Shown piece after piece: positions 50,783-58,936 of a stretch of 64,000 bases of DNA. The notes beneath the pieces were generated by a model that was not told the DNA's origin, did no database searches, and saw nothing but the letters and a program-made list of their open reading frames with translations. Source of the DNA: Acetobacteraceae bacterium H6797 (lineage in GTDB: Bacteria > Pseudomonadota > Alphaproteobacteria > Acetobacterales > Acetobacteraceae); assembly GCA_015223225.1 (NCBI GenBank), contig JADFCQ010000001.1, positions 620,001 through 684,000 on the forward strand, written 5' to 3'. The position numbers and the translations under genes were made by a program. The stretch's first letter is position 1. Each line of letters begins with the position of its first letter.

Positions 50783-52102
50783 ACGCCGCGCCTCCATCAG
50801 CCGCCGCTCGATCTCCTCCCCGCCCGCGCCCACCAAATCCAGCGGGTCCACCGCGATCTCGATATCCTCGACATCCGGCGCCCGCTGGATGACCACGCTC
50901 CGCACGCGCGGCTTCCGCAGCAGCAGATAGGTCGCGACATTCAGCACCGCGAGCGCGGGCAGCATGGTCGCCACCGCCATCAGCGGGTCGCTGAACAGCG
51001 CCGCCGCCACGGCCGAGCCCACCAGCCCGCCGCCGATCTGCATGCAGCCCGCCAGCGCCGAGGCCGAACCCGCGATCTTGCCGAAGGGCGCGAGCGCCGC
51101 CGTGGTCAATACGGGCGTCAGCATCGCGATGCCGAAGGCCCAGAGCGCCACCGGCCCCATCACCGTCGGCAGCGAGGCCGGAAACACCCGCAGCCCGATC
51201 GCGAAGCACAGCGCCGAGACCACCACCACGCAGAGCCCCATCCGCAGGATCGAGGCCTCTCCCATCCGCTTCAGCAGCCGCCCCGTCAGCAGGCTGCCCA
51301 GCAGATAGGAGAGCGACTGCATCATCATCGCCAGGCCGAAAGCCGCCGGGCTCAGCCCCACCTCGCCGATCATCACGAAGGGCAGCAGCGGCGAGAGCGT
51401 GTAGATCCCGCCCACGCTCAGCCCCAGCATCAGCGCGGGGCGCATGAATTCCGGCTCCCGCAGCAGCCGGCCGTAATTGGCGACGATCCGAACCGGCTGG
51501 ACCAGGGCCGGGTCGGCCCGCGGATTGGTCTCGGCCGTCGCGAAGCCCAGCACGGCCAGCACCACCACGCCGTAGACGACCATGACGAGGAAAATCCAGT
51601 GCCAGCCGAAAAGCCCGAGGATCAGCCCGCCGATGGTCGGCGCCAGCGCCGGGCCGATGGCGAGCATGGTGCCCATCAGGTTCATGATCCGCGCCGCCGA
51701 GGCGCCCTGGAACTGGTCGCGCACGAAGGCCCGCGAAATCGCCGCCCCCGCCGCCACGCCGATGCCCTGCATCGCGCGCCCGATCATCAGCACGGTGATG
51801 TCGGTGGCGAAAAGCGCGACCACGCTGCCCGCCGTGTAGAGGGCGAAAAAGCCCAGCGCCACCGGCCGCCGCCCATAGCCGTCCGAGAGCGGGCCGCAGA
51901 GAAGCTGCGCGAAGGCATAGCCGAGAAAATAGACGGTGATGGTGAGGTTCAGCACCGCCGGCGTGGTCTGGAAATACTCGGCCAGCGTCGGCATCGCCGG
52001 GCCGTAGAGTGAAAGGCTCATCGGCCCCAGCGCGATGATCAGCGCGCCGATGAAGGCCGTGCGCCCGGCCGTCATCACGGACTGCTTCGGGGCCTCGCTC
52101 AT
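50765..52102 (-). CDS. Bcr/CflA family multidrug efflux MFS transporter
   Basis: The 445-residue protein is a drug:proton antiporter of the DHA1 Bcr/CflA group: LYGPAMPTLAEYFQTTPAVL, the motif A loop GPLSDGYGRRPVALGFFALY, and IGRAMQGIGVAAGAAISRAF. Twelve helices are followed by an unusual cytoplasmic tail of about 45 residues (PRVRSVVIQRAPDVEDIEIA). Its ATG overlaps the marR stop (ATGA), so expression should follow the MarR repressor and inducing drugs. Confidence 0.92.
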   Translation of the reverse strand: MSEAPKQSVMTAGRTAFIGALIIALGPMSLSLYGPAMPTLAEYFQTTPAVLNLTITVYFLGYAFAQLLCGPLSDGYGRRPVALGFFALYTAGSVVALFATDITVLMIGRAMQGIGVAAGAAISRAFVRDQFQGASAARIMNLMGTMLAIGPALAPTIGGLILGLFGWHWIFLVMVVYGVVVLAVLGFATAETNPRADPALVQPVRIVANYGRLLREPEFMRPALMLGLSVGGIYTLSPLLPFVMIGEVGLSPAAFGLAMMMQSLSYLLGSLLTGRLLKRMGEASILRMGLCVVVVSALCFAIGLRVFPASLPTVMGPVALWAFGIAMLTPVLTTAALAPFGKIAGSASALAGCMQIGGGLVGSAVAAALFSDPLMAVATMLPALAVLNVATYLLLRKPRVRSVVIQRAPDVEDIEIAVDPLDLVGAGGEEIERRLMEARRSGGGR

Positions 52103-52548
52103 GCCTGCACCTCGGCCTGGAGCCCGTCGCGCAGCCGCCGCAGCAGCGCCTGCAACTGCGCGGCCTCCTCGGCGGTGAAATCCGCCATGGCCCGCGCGCG
52201 CACCTGGCTCAGCACCTGCCGCAGCCGCAGGAGCAGGTCGGCCGCCTCGGGCCGCGCCTCGATCAGCTTGGCCCGCCTGTCGCCCGGATCGGGGCGGCGG
52301 GTCACGAGGCCCCGCGCCTCCAGCCGGTCCACATGGCCCAGCACGGTCATGGGTTCGAGGGAGAGCCGGGCGGCGATCTCGCTCTGCCGCACCGGGCCCA
52401 TGACGTCGATCGCGGCCAGCACCCGGCCCTCGCCCGGCGTCACGCCGAGCCCGGCCTCGCTGAGCGCGCGCTCGACGCCCGCGCGCAAGAGCCGCGTGGC
52501 GTCGATCAGGATGAAGCCCAGGGGCTCCGGATGGTCATTGCTTGGCAC
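52099..52548 (-). CDS. MarR family transcriptional regulator
   Basis: The 149-residue protein is a winged-helix dimeric repressor: LGFILIDATRLLRAGVERAL (dimer helix), AAIDVMGPVRQSEIAARLSL with EPMTVLGHVDRLEARGLVTR (HTH and wing entry) and RRPDPGDRRAKLIEARPE (wing). MarR proteins release DNA on binding aromatic compounds. It is followed by a co-translated Bcr-type efflux pump, and a perfect palindrome lies nine bases before its start, so autorepression of a drug-efflux operon is likely. Confidence 0.94.
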   Translation of the reverse strand: MPSNDHPEPLGFILIDATRLLRAGVERALSEAGLGVTPGEGRVLAAIDVMGPVRQSEIAARLSLEPMTVLGHVDRLEARGLVTRRPDPGDRRAKLIEARPEAADLLLRLRQVLSQVRARAMADFTAEEAAQLQALLRRLRDGLQAEVQA

Positions 52549-52556
52549 GCATTATC

Positions 52557-52573
52557 AGTAAGGGCTCCTTACT
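52557..52573. promoter_or_regulatory. Putative MarR operator
   Basis: AGTAAGGGCTCCTTACT has perfect 7-bp arms (AGTAAGG / CCTTACT) around GCT. It sits in the 59-bp gap between the aldo/keto reductase end and the marR start, where it would overlap the marR promoter. Length and symmetry match MarR-family sites. Confidence 0.68.
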
Positions 52574-52607
52574 ATGCTGCAAAGCACCATTCGGCGCGCT
52601 GGCTCAC

Positions 52608-53435
52608 TCAATCCCAGGCCGGCGCCAGCCCCGCCGGGCTCACGATGCGCCCGTCCGGCCGGGCCAGGGCATGGATCGCGGCCATCTCCGCCTCGGTGAG
52701 CGAGAAATCGCCGATGGCGAAATTCTCCGCCGCCCGGGCCTCGCTCACCGTCTTGGAGAGCGCAATTACCCCCGGCTGCTGCACCAGCCAGCGCAGCACC
52801 ACCTGCGCGACACTCCTTCCATGCGCCGCCGCGATCGCCTGCAGCACCGGCTCGCCCAGCACCTTGCCATCGGCCATGGCGTAATAGGCGGTGAGCGACA
52901 TGCCAAGTTCCATCGCCGCCGCCAGCACCGGCCGCTGCGAGAGATAGGGGTGATACTCCACCTGATTGGTCACCAGCGGCGCCGCCGACAGCGCCGCCGC
53001 CTCGGCCATCAGCGCGGTGGAGAAATTGCTCACGCCGATATGCCGCGTCATGCCGCGCCGGCGCACCTCGTTCAGCGCGCCGATCTGCTCGGCCAGCGGC
53101 ACGGCCTCATTAGGCCAATGCAGCAGCAGCAGGTCCACATGGTCGGTCTTGAGCTTCCTCAGGCTCTCCTCGACGGAGGCGATGAAGGCCTCGTGCCGAT
53201 ACTTGTCCACCCAGACCTTGGTGGTGAGGAAGACATCGCCCCGCGCCACGCCGGAGGCGGCGATGCCCTCGCCCACATCGGCCTCATTGCCGTAGATCTG
53301 CGCGGTATCGACATGGCGCACGCCCATCTTGAGCACATGCGGCACCATGCGGCGGACATCCGGGCCCTTCATGCGGAAGGTGCCGAAGCCGAAAGCGGGG
53401 ATCTGCGCGCCATGTGCGGTCACGGTCGGGATCAT
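52608..53435 (-). CDS. Aldo/keto reductase
   Basis: The 275-residue protein is a TIM-barrel NADPH-dependent reductase of the 2,5-diketo-D-gluconate reductase group: catalytic Asp and Tyr in HVDTAQIYGNEADVG, Lys in FLTTKVWVDKYR, His in LLLLHWPNEAVPL, and NADPH-site parts QVVLRWLVQQPGVIALSKT. It reduces small aldehydes or ketoacids. ATG 53435 follows GGAG by eight bases; ATGs at 53453 and 53456 are alternatives. It lies between an efflux carrier gene upstream and marR downstream, all on the minus strand. Confidence 0.92.
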   Translation of the reverse strand: MIPTVTAHGAQIPAFGFGTFRMKGPDVRRMVPHVLKMGVRHVDTAQIYGNEADVGEGIAASGVARGDVFLTTKVWVDKYRHEAFIASVEESLRKLKTDHVDLLLLHWPNEAVPLAEQIGALNEVRRRGMTRHIGVSNFSTALMAEAAALSAAPLVTNQVEYHPYLSQRPVLAAAMELGMSLTAYYAMADGKVLGEPVLQAIAAAHGRSVAQVVLRWLVQQPGVIALSKTVSEARAAENFAIGDFSLTEAEMAAIHALARPDGRIVSPAGLAPAWD

Positions 53436-53461
53436 GGTCGAAACTCCAGTCATCATCTTCT

Positions 53462-54637
53462 TCAGGCAGTCACTTCGGCGGGGCGGCGGTCGAGAGCCGC
53501 ACTCCAGAGGGTGAGCCCCAGCGCGCCCGCCACCAGCAAGCCGCCCACCCATGGGGTCGAGATAAGGCCGAGCGGGCTATCCACCACCACGCCCCCCAGC
53601 CAAGCACCGATGGCGATGCCGAGATTGAAAGCCGCGATATTCAGCGCCGAGGCCACGTCCACGCCCCCGGGCCGATGCTGCTTCGCCAGTTGCACCACAT
53701 AGAGCTGCAGGCCCGGCACATTGGCGAAGCTGAGGAAGCCCAGCGCCCCGAGCGTCACCAGCGCCAGCCAGGGCGAAGGCGCGGTGAAGGTGAAGAGCAC
53801 CAGCACCGCCGCCTGCGCCGCGAAAATCCAGATCAGCGCGCGCAGCGGGTCCCGGTCGGCGAAGCGCCCGCCGAGCATGTTCCCCGCCGCGATGGCCAGG
53901 CCGTAGCCCACCAGGATCACGCTCACGCTGCCCGCGGCGAAACCCGTCACATGCTCCAGCATCGGCGCGAGGAAGGTGAAGGTCACGAAAGTGCCGCCAT
54001 AGCCCAGCGCCGTCATGGCGAAGACCAGCAGCAGCCGCCCGCTGCCCAGCACCTTCACCTGCTCCAGCAGGCCGGCCGGCGCGGCGCCGCCCAGGCCCCG
54101 CGGCAGCAGCGCGAGAATGCCCGCCAGCGCCACCACGCCCAGGCCCGAGACGGCCCAGAAGGTCGCGCGCCAGCCGAAGGTCTGGCCGATGAAGGTGCCC
54201 AGCGGCACGCCCGTCACGATGGCCACCGTCAGGCCCATGAACATCATCGCGATGGCCGAGGCCCGCCGGTCCGGCGCCACCAGCTCGGCCGCGATGGTCG
54301 CGCCCACCGAGAAGAAGACGCCATGGGCGAAGGCCGAGACCACGCGCGCCACCAGCAGCGGCTCATAGCTGGCGCTCATGGCAGCCGCCGCATTGCCGAT
54401 CACGAAAAGGCCCATCAGCCCGGCCAGCAGCGCCTTGCGCGGCACCCTGCCGGTCAGCGCCGTCAGCACCGGCGCGCCGAAAGTGACGCCCAGCGCATAG
54501 ACGCTGACGATGAGCCCCGCCTTCGGCAGGTCGATTCCAAGATCGGTGGCCACCGTCGGCAGCAGGCCGACGATGACGAATTCGGTCGTCCCGATCGCAT
54601 AGGCCGCGATCGTCAGGGCGAAGAGAGCAAGAGGCAT
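53462..54637 (-). CDS. MFS transporter, AraJ/YdhP-like
   Basis: The 391-residue protein has twelve helices and the DHA1 start LALFALTIAAYAIGTTEFVI-type helix 1, which is typical of AraJ/YdhP/PbuE-like carriers. Motif A-like TALTGRVPRKALLAGLMGLF and AFAHGVFFSVGATIAAEL follow. Such carriers export sugars, purines or arabinose-like compounds. ATG 54637 has GGAG eight bases upstream; ATG 54667 is a weaker option. It is divergent from a LysR regulator gene, which probably controls it, and is followed by the reductase gene. Confidence 0.92.
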   Translation of the reverse strand: MPLALFALTIAAYAIGTTEFVIVGLLPTVATDLGIDLPKAGLIVSVYALGVTFGAPVLTALTGRVPRKALLAGLMGLFVIGNAAAAMSASYEPLLVARVVSAFAHGVFFSVGATIAAELVAPDRRASAIAMMFMGLTVAIVTGVPLGTFIGQTFGWRATFWAVSGLGVVALAGILALLPRGLGGAAPAGLLEQVKVLGSGRLLLVFAMTALGYGGTFVTFTFLAPMLEHVTGFAAGSVSVILVGYGLAIAAGNMLGGRFADRDPLRALIWIFAAQAAVLVLFTFTAPSPWLALVTLGALGFLSFANVPGLQLYVVQLAKQHRPGGVDVASALNIAAFNLGIAIGAWLGGVVVDSPLGLISTPWVGGLLVAGALGLTLWSAALDRRPAEVTA

Positions 54638-54711
54638 GGGAATGCTCCGCAACAGGATGATGCCCATGAGGGCTTGTTGCGGCGCAAGATGGGGCGCGGC
54701 ACAGCTTGCGT

Positions 54712-54737
54712 GAATGCGCTCAAATGGATCAGCATTC
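54712..54737. promoter_or_regulatory. Putative LysR operator
   Basis: GAATGC (54712-54717) and GCATTC (54732-54737) form an inverted repeat with a 14-bp spacer in the 126-bp gap between the divergent MFS and LysR genes. The position, close to the lysR start and about 75 bp before the MFS start, is usual for a LysR site. Binding is inferred. Confidence 0.45.
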
Positions 54738-54763
54738 GTGAAGTAAATTCAAAGGAGCCTCCC

Positions 54764-55687
54764 ATGGATAACCGCGCGGGCGAGATGGAGGTTTTCGTCG
54801 CCGCGGCCGAGGCGGGCAGTTTCTCCGCCGCCGCCCGCCGCCTGAACCTCAGCCCCTCGGCCGTCAGCAAGGTGGTCTCCCGCCTCGAGGCCCGGCTCGG
54901 CACCAGGCTGCTGCTCCGCACCACCCGCGCCTTGCAACCCACGGCCGAAGGCGTCGCCTATCTCGAACGCGCCCGGCAGATCCTGGCCGAGATCGACGAG
55001 GCCGAGCGGCTCGTCGCCAATGGCGCGGGCGCCACGCCGCGCGGGCGGCTGCGCGTGAATGCCTCGGTCGGCATCGGCGAGCGCTGCATCGTCCCCCTCC
55101 TGCCCGATTTCCTGGCCCGCTACCCGGAAGTGGAGGTGGACCTCACCTTGACCGATGCCATGGTCGACCTGATCGAGAGCGGCGTGGACATCGCCATCCG
55201 TATCGGCGAGCTGCGCGATTCCGGCCTCATGGCCCGCAAGCTGATGACGAGCCACCGCCACATCGTCGCCTCGCCCGAGTATCTCGCCCGCCACGGCACG
55301 CCCCAGCGCCCGGAGGATCTGCTGGGCCATAACTGCCTGCGCTTCAACTTCCGCCGCGCCCAGGATGGCTGGCCCTTCCGCGACCCGGCGACGGGCGAGC
55401 CCTTTACCCTTCCCGTCCACGGCAATTGCTGGACCAATAACGGCCCCACCCAGCGCCAGCTCTGCCTCGACGGGCTCGGCCTCGCCCGGCTCGGCGCCTT
55501 TCACGTGGAGCGGGACATCGCGCGCGGCCGCCTCGTCACCGTGCTCGACGAATTCAACGCGGGCGATATCGAGACGGTGCAGGCCGTCTATGTCGGCCAC
55601 CGCCACCTGGCAGCCCGCCAGCGCGCCTTCATCGACTTCCTGGCCGCCCGGCTTCCCTCTCAGCCGGGCCCTTTCCCGAAAGCGTGA
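54764..55687 (+). CDS. LysR family transcriptional regulator
   Basis: The 307-residue protein has the LysR winged helix (about 1-65: MEVFVAAAEAGSFSAAARRL, SPSAVSKVVSRLEARLGTRL, LLRTTRALQPTAEG) and a PBP2-like effector domain (LRVNASVGIGERCIVPLLPD, DLIESGVDIAIRIGELRDSG). AAAGGAG lies six bases before ATG 54764, which rules out the long upstream frame. It likely regulates the divergent MFS carrier gene through the inverted repeat between them. Confidence 0.95.
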   Translation: MDNRAGEMEVFVAAAEAGSFSAAARRLNLSPSAVSKVVSRLEARLGTRLLLRTTRALQPTAEGVAYLERARQILAEIDEAERLVANGAGATPRGRLRVNASVGIGERCIVPLLPDFLARYPEVEVDLTLTDAMVDLIESGVDIAIRIGELRDSGLMARKLMTSHRHIVASPEYLARHGTPQRPEDLLGHNCLRFNFRRAQDGWPFRDPATGEPFTLPVHGNCWTNNGPTQRQLCLDGLGLARLGAFHVERDIARGRLVTVLDEFNAGDIETVQAVYVGHRHLAARQRAFIDFLAARLPSQPGPFPKA

Positions 55688-55937
55688 ACATTATCTGAGC
55701 CGAAAACGGCGCCTTCCTCATATCGCTTAACATATGACATTGACCCCTTGGGCATTTTCCCTAATCAGAAAGTATTATCTCAGAGACGCGGGCCAGATCA
55801 TAAGTAGTATGTAATCATTTCTGTGACGCCCTACCAAATAATACATAACCATCGGCGACGGCCTGCGTTGTTCTCATGTCCGGTTCTGCCACCCGGAGCC
55901 CTCGTATATTACCTTAATACGCACCCAGGAGGAAATT
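55688..55937. other. AT-rich non-coding spacer upstream of the KGG stress gene
   Basis: This 250-bp stretch is clearly poorer in GC than the rest of the window and has no credible gene. It holds TTGACC (55740-55745) with TAATCA 16-17 bases later and TATTAT at 55773-55778 as possible promoter elements, and CGTAT/ATACG arms at about 55904-55922 just ahead of the ribosome-binding site AGGAGGAAATT. I found no GGAAC motif of the alphaproteobacterial EcfG type. Confidence 0.55.
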
Positions 55938-56342
55938 ATGCCTCAGAATCGCGGTTTCGCCGCCATGGATCAGCAGAAGCAGCGCGCCATTGCCTCTAAG
56001 GGCGGGCAGAGCGTCGCTCCCGAATCCCGTTCGTTCTCCAAGAACCCCAGCCTCGCCGCCGAAGCCGGCCGCAAGGGTGGCCAGAGCGTCGCGCCGGAGG
56101 ATCGCTCCTTCGCCAAGAATCCGGAGCTCGCGGCCAAGGCCGGGCGCAAGGGCGGCCAGAGCGTGGCCCCGGAAGCCCGCTCCTTCTCAAAGAACCCAGG
56201 CCTTGCCGCCGAGGCTGGCCGCAAGGGCGGCGCCGCCAGCCATAGCGGCAATGGCCGCAGCCGCCAGGCCCGTGCCACCTCCACCTCCACCCCCACGGCC
56301 GCCCGCGAAGCGGCCACCGCCGATTCCGGCACCGCCGCCTGA
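55938..56342 (+). CDS. KGG-repeat stress-induced protein
   Basis: The 134-residue hydrophilic protein carries several copies of the KGG motif (stress-induced bacterial acidophilic repeat): IASKGGQSVAPESRSFSKNP, GRKGGQSVAPEDRSFAKNP, GRKGGQSVAPEARSFSKNP, and a final GRKGGAASH. A Ser/Thr/Ala-rich tail follows from about residue 105. Relatives such as YciG and Con-10 rise under starvation, acid or drying stress, and the chain is expected to be disordered. AGGAGGAAATT before the ATG is an excellent ribosome-binding site, suggesting high expression. It precedes another small hydrophilic protein gene. Confidence 0.9.
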   Translation: MPQNRGFAAMDQQKQRAIASKGGQSVAPESRSFSKNPSLAAEAGRKGGQSVAPEDRSFAKNPELAAKAGRKGGQSVAPEARSFSKNPGLAAEAGRKGGAASHSGNGRSRQARATSTSTPTAAREAATADSGTAA

Positions 56343-56400
56343 AGCCCTGACGGGCCCACAAACGCACGCCACCCAGCGCGATCGAACGCGAGGAGGAAGC

Positions 56401-56580
56401 ATGTCGTCCAAAGCCCATCCCCCGCCCATCCCGCCCGCCAATCGGGCGCCGCAGCCCGGCAAGCCCACCCAGGCGCAGCCGGTCCAGCAGCCCGATGCCA
56501 ACAAGCTGCGGGATAAGGAAGGCCAGAGCGACAATCTGGCCGAAAACACCCATCACCAGGGCTACCAGCAGGATCGCTGA
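56401..56580 (+). CDS. Small hydrophilic disordered protein
   Basis: The 59-residue product (MSSKAHPPPIPPANRAPQPG to the end NTHHQGYQQDR) is rich in Pro, Gln, Asn and His and has no predicted fold. GAGGAGGAAGC directly before the ATG is a strong ribosome-binding site similar to that of the KGG gene, and a good terminator follows at 56607. I do not recognise the family. Position and composition suggest a co-induced desiccation or osmotic stress protein. Confidence 0.72.
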   Translation: MSSKAHPPPIPPANRAPQPGKPTQAQPVQQPDANKLRDKEGQSDNLAENTHHQGYQQDR

Positions 56581-56606
56581 CCAGGGCCCTTCCGTGACGA
56601 CCGCCA

Positions 56607-56638
56607 GGGGCGGGCCGCAAGGCCCGCCCTTCGCTTGT
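56607..56638 (+). terminator. Intrinsic terminator after the small stress proteins
   Basis: GGGCGGGCC (56608-56616) and GGCCCGCCC (56621-56629) form a 9-bp stem with the loop GCAA, followed by TTCGCTTGT. This is the strongest terminator seen in the window and separates the stress genes from the transporter operon. Confidence 0.75.
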
Positions 56639-56781
56639 ACGGCTCACACGCAACGGAGCGCGCATTTGTGCATTGCTGCACAGGACCGCCCTGTCACCCT
56701 GCCTCGATCCGGTCCCGACTCGTTCGCGCCCGATACCGCGCCCGACCTTTCTGGCTGGACCCTATTGGCGGAGACCTTCCC

Positions 56782-57723
56782 ATGCCGACCATGCTGCCGC
56801 GCCGCCCGCTTCTCGCCGGCCTCGCCCTCGCTGCCCTCGCGCCCCGCTGGGCCTTCGCCCAGGGTGCCGCCCGGCCCATCACCGTCAGTTCCAAGCTCGA
56901 CACGGAAAGCGCGCTGCTGGGCGAGATGATCGCGCAGACCCTGGAGGCCCGGCGCCTGAGCGTCACCCGCCGCCTGCAGCTCGGCCCCACCCGCATCACC
57001 CGCGCGGCCCTGCTCGCGGGCGAGATCGACATCTATCCGGAATATACCGGCAACGGCGCCTTCTTCTTCAACCAGGAGCAGGATCCCGCCTGGCGCGACC
57101 CCGCCAAGGCCTATGAGAAGGTCAAGGCGCTCGATGCCGAGCGCAACAAGGTCATCTGGCTCTCGCCCGCCAGCGCCAACAACACCTGGGCCATCGCCGT
57201 CCGGAAGGACACGGCCCCGAAAGGCGAGACGCTGACCAGCCTGGAGGATCTCGCGCGCCTGCTGAAAACCGGCTTCCGCAGCCAGTTCAAGCTCGCCGCC
57301 TCGGCCGAATTCGTCGAGAGCCCCGCCGCCCTGCCCGCCTTCCAGCAGACCTATGATTTCAAGCTGGAGCCCTCGAACCTGCTGGTGCTGGCGGGCGGCG
57401 ATACCGCCGTCACCATGCGCGCCGCGGCCGAGAAGATGAACGGCGTGAATGCCGCCATGGTCTATGGCACCGACGGCGCCATCGCGGCGCTCGATCTGCA
57501 GGTGCTGGCCGACCCCAAGGGCGCGCAGATGGTCTATCAGCCCGCGCCCACGGTGCGCGGCCCCATCGCCGAGGCCCATCCGCAGCTCGGCGAATGGCTG
57601 AAGCCCGTCTTCGACAGCCTCACCCTCTCCGGCCTGCAACAGCTCAACGCCAAGATCGTTGTCGAGGGCCAGAACAACAAGGACGTCGCCAAGACCCATC
57701 TGCGCGGCCTCGGCATCGGCTGA
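56782..57723 (+). CDS. Osmoprotectant ABC transporter substrate-binding protein (YehZ/OsmF type)
   Basis: The 313-residue product has a signal peptide (MPTMLPRRPLLAGLALAALA, cleavage near AFAQGA) and the ProX/OpuCC fold: ITVSSKLDTESALLGEMIAQ, LLAGEIDIYPEYTGNGAFFF and AMVYGTDGAIAALDLQVLAD. These proteins bind betaine, choline or related compounds, although E. coli YehZ binds betaine only weakly. It leads a four-gene set followed by permease, ATPase and permease. Confidence 0.92.
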   Translation: MPTMLPRRPLLAGLALAALAPRWAFAQGAARPITVSSKLDTESALLGEMIAQTLEARRLSVTRRLQLGPTRITRAALLAGEIDIYPEYTGNGAFFFNQEQDPAWRDPAKAYEKVKALDAERNKVIWLSPASANNTWAIAVRKDTAPKGETLTSLEDLARLLKTGFRSQFKLAASAEFVESPAALPAFQQTYDFKLEPSNLLVLAGGDTAVTMRAAAEKMNGVNAAMVYGTDGAIAALDLQVLADPKGAQMVYQPAPTVRGPIAEAHPQLGEWLKPVFDSLTLSGLQQLNAKIVVEGQNNKDVAKTHLRGLGIG

Positions 57724-57730
57724 ACCGGGC

Positions 57731-58936
57731 GTGCTCTCCCTCACCGGCACGGCTGCGGGCGGCGACGCAGTTCCCGTCCCGCGCGAGGCCACGGCGGCCA
57801 CACTGCTGGCCGCCATCGCGGCCGGGGCGCCCTTCCTGCTGGGCTGGCTCTCCATCGCGCCCAACCGCCTGCTCTCTCCCCGCCCGGTGCCCTTGCCGGC
57901 CGAGCCCAGCGTCATGGCGGCGCTGGCGCTCTTCCTCGCCGCCTGCCTCGGCATCGCGCTGCTCGCCCGCCGCCGTGCCTTGCTGCCCTGGGCGGAGCTC
58001 AGCGCCGGGCTCGCCTTCATCGCGCTCCTCGCCTGCACCGGCCTCGGTGCTGGAGCGGCCCTGGACGGCGCCAGCGCCGTGGCGCGTGCGGCGCCGGGTG
58101 CGGGCATCTGGTGCGCGCTCCTGGCCCTCCTCCTCGCCGCCGGCTGCTGCGCCGCCGGGGGCGGCGAGGCGGAAGGCGCCATTCCCTATCGCATGCTGGC
58201 CCTGGCCATTCCCGGCGCCGTCGCCCTGGGCCTTACGGGCACCCTCGCGCCCCTCTCCCTCATGCGCGAAGCCGCGTCGCGCGGGCCCGAACTCGCCGCC
58301 GCTCTCGGCCAGCACATCCTCCTCGCCATCGGCGCGCTTCTGCTGGCCATGGCCCTGGCCATCCCGCTCTCGCTCCTGGCCCTGACCCGGCGGCGGCTCG
58401 AGGCCGCGCTCATGGCCATCGCCAATGGGCTCCAGGTCGTGCCCTCCATCGCGCTTTTCGGCCTGCTCATGGCCCCGCTCGCCGGGCTTGCCGCCGCCTT
58501 TCCGGGGCTGAGGGCGATCGGCATCGCGGGCATCGGCCCGGCGCCTGGGGTGATCGGCATCGCCGCCTATCTCCTCCTGCCCCTCGCCGCCGGGATGCTC
58601 GCCGGCCTCCGCCAGGCGCCGCGCGAGGTGATCGACGCCGCGCGGGGCCAGGGCATGGGCGAAGGCGCCATCCTGCGAGACATCCGCCTGCCACTCGGCG
58701 CGGGCGTCATGCTCGGCGGGCTCCGCGTCGCGGCGGTGCAGGCCATCGGCCTCGCCACCCTGGCCGCGCTGGTCGGCGGCGGCGGGCTGGGCGCCATCGT
58801 CTTCCAGGGCATCGGGCAATTCGCGGGCGACCTCATCCTGCTCGGCGTCCTGCCCATCGTCGCGCTCTCCCTCTGCGCCGATGCCGCCCTCGCCCTGGCC
58901 CAGCACCTCCTGACCCCCGCCGGGGCGCGCGCATGA
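57731..58936 (+). CDS. Osmoprotectant ABC transporter permease (YehY type)
   Basis: The 401-residue protein has an N-terminal set of helices not found in the short partner, then the conserved permease core from about residue 200: IPLSLLALTRRRLEAALMAI, NGLQVVPSIALFGLLMAPLA, and the ATPase-contact loop REVIDAARGQGMGEGAILRD. The extra N-terminal region of about 180 residues is typical of YehY. It starts with GTG at 57731, eight bases after the binding-protein stop, and its TGA overlaps the ATPase start. Confidence 0.9.
   Translation: MLSLTGTAAGGDAVPVPREATAATLLAAIAAGAPFLLGWLSIAPNRLLSPRPVPLPAEPSVMAALALFLAACLGIALLARRRALLPWAELSAGLAFIALLACTGLGAGAALDGASAVARAAPGAGIWCALLALLLAAGCCAAGGGEAEGAIPYRMLALAIPGAVALGLTGTLAPLSLMREAASRGPELAAALGQHILLAIGALLLAMALAIPLSLLALTRRRLEAALMAIANGLQVVPSIALFGLLMAPLAGLAAAFPGLRAIGIAGIGPAPGVIGIAAYLLLPLAAGMLAGLRQAPREVIDAARGQGMGEGAILRDIRLPLGAGVMLGGLRVAAVQAIGLATLAALVGGGGLGAIVFQGIGQFAGDLILLGVLPIVALSLCADAALALAQHLLTPAGARA

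Noticed and set aside
53414..54763. N-terminal extension of the LysR reading frame
   Set aside because: It is antisense to the MFS carrier gene and of low complexity; the ribosome-binding site AAAGGAG marks the start at 54764.
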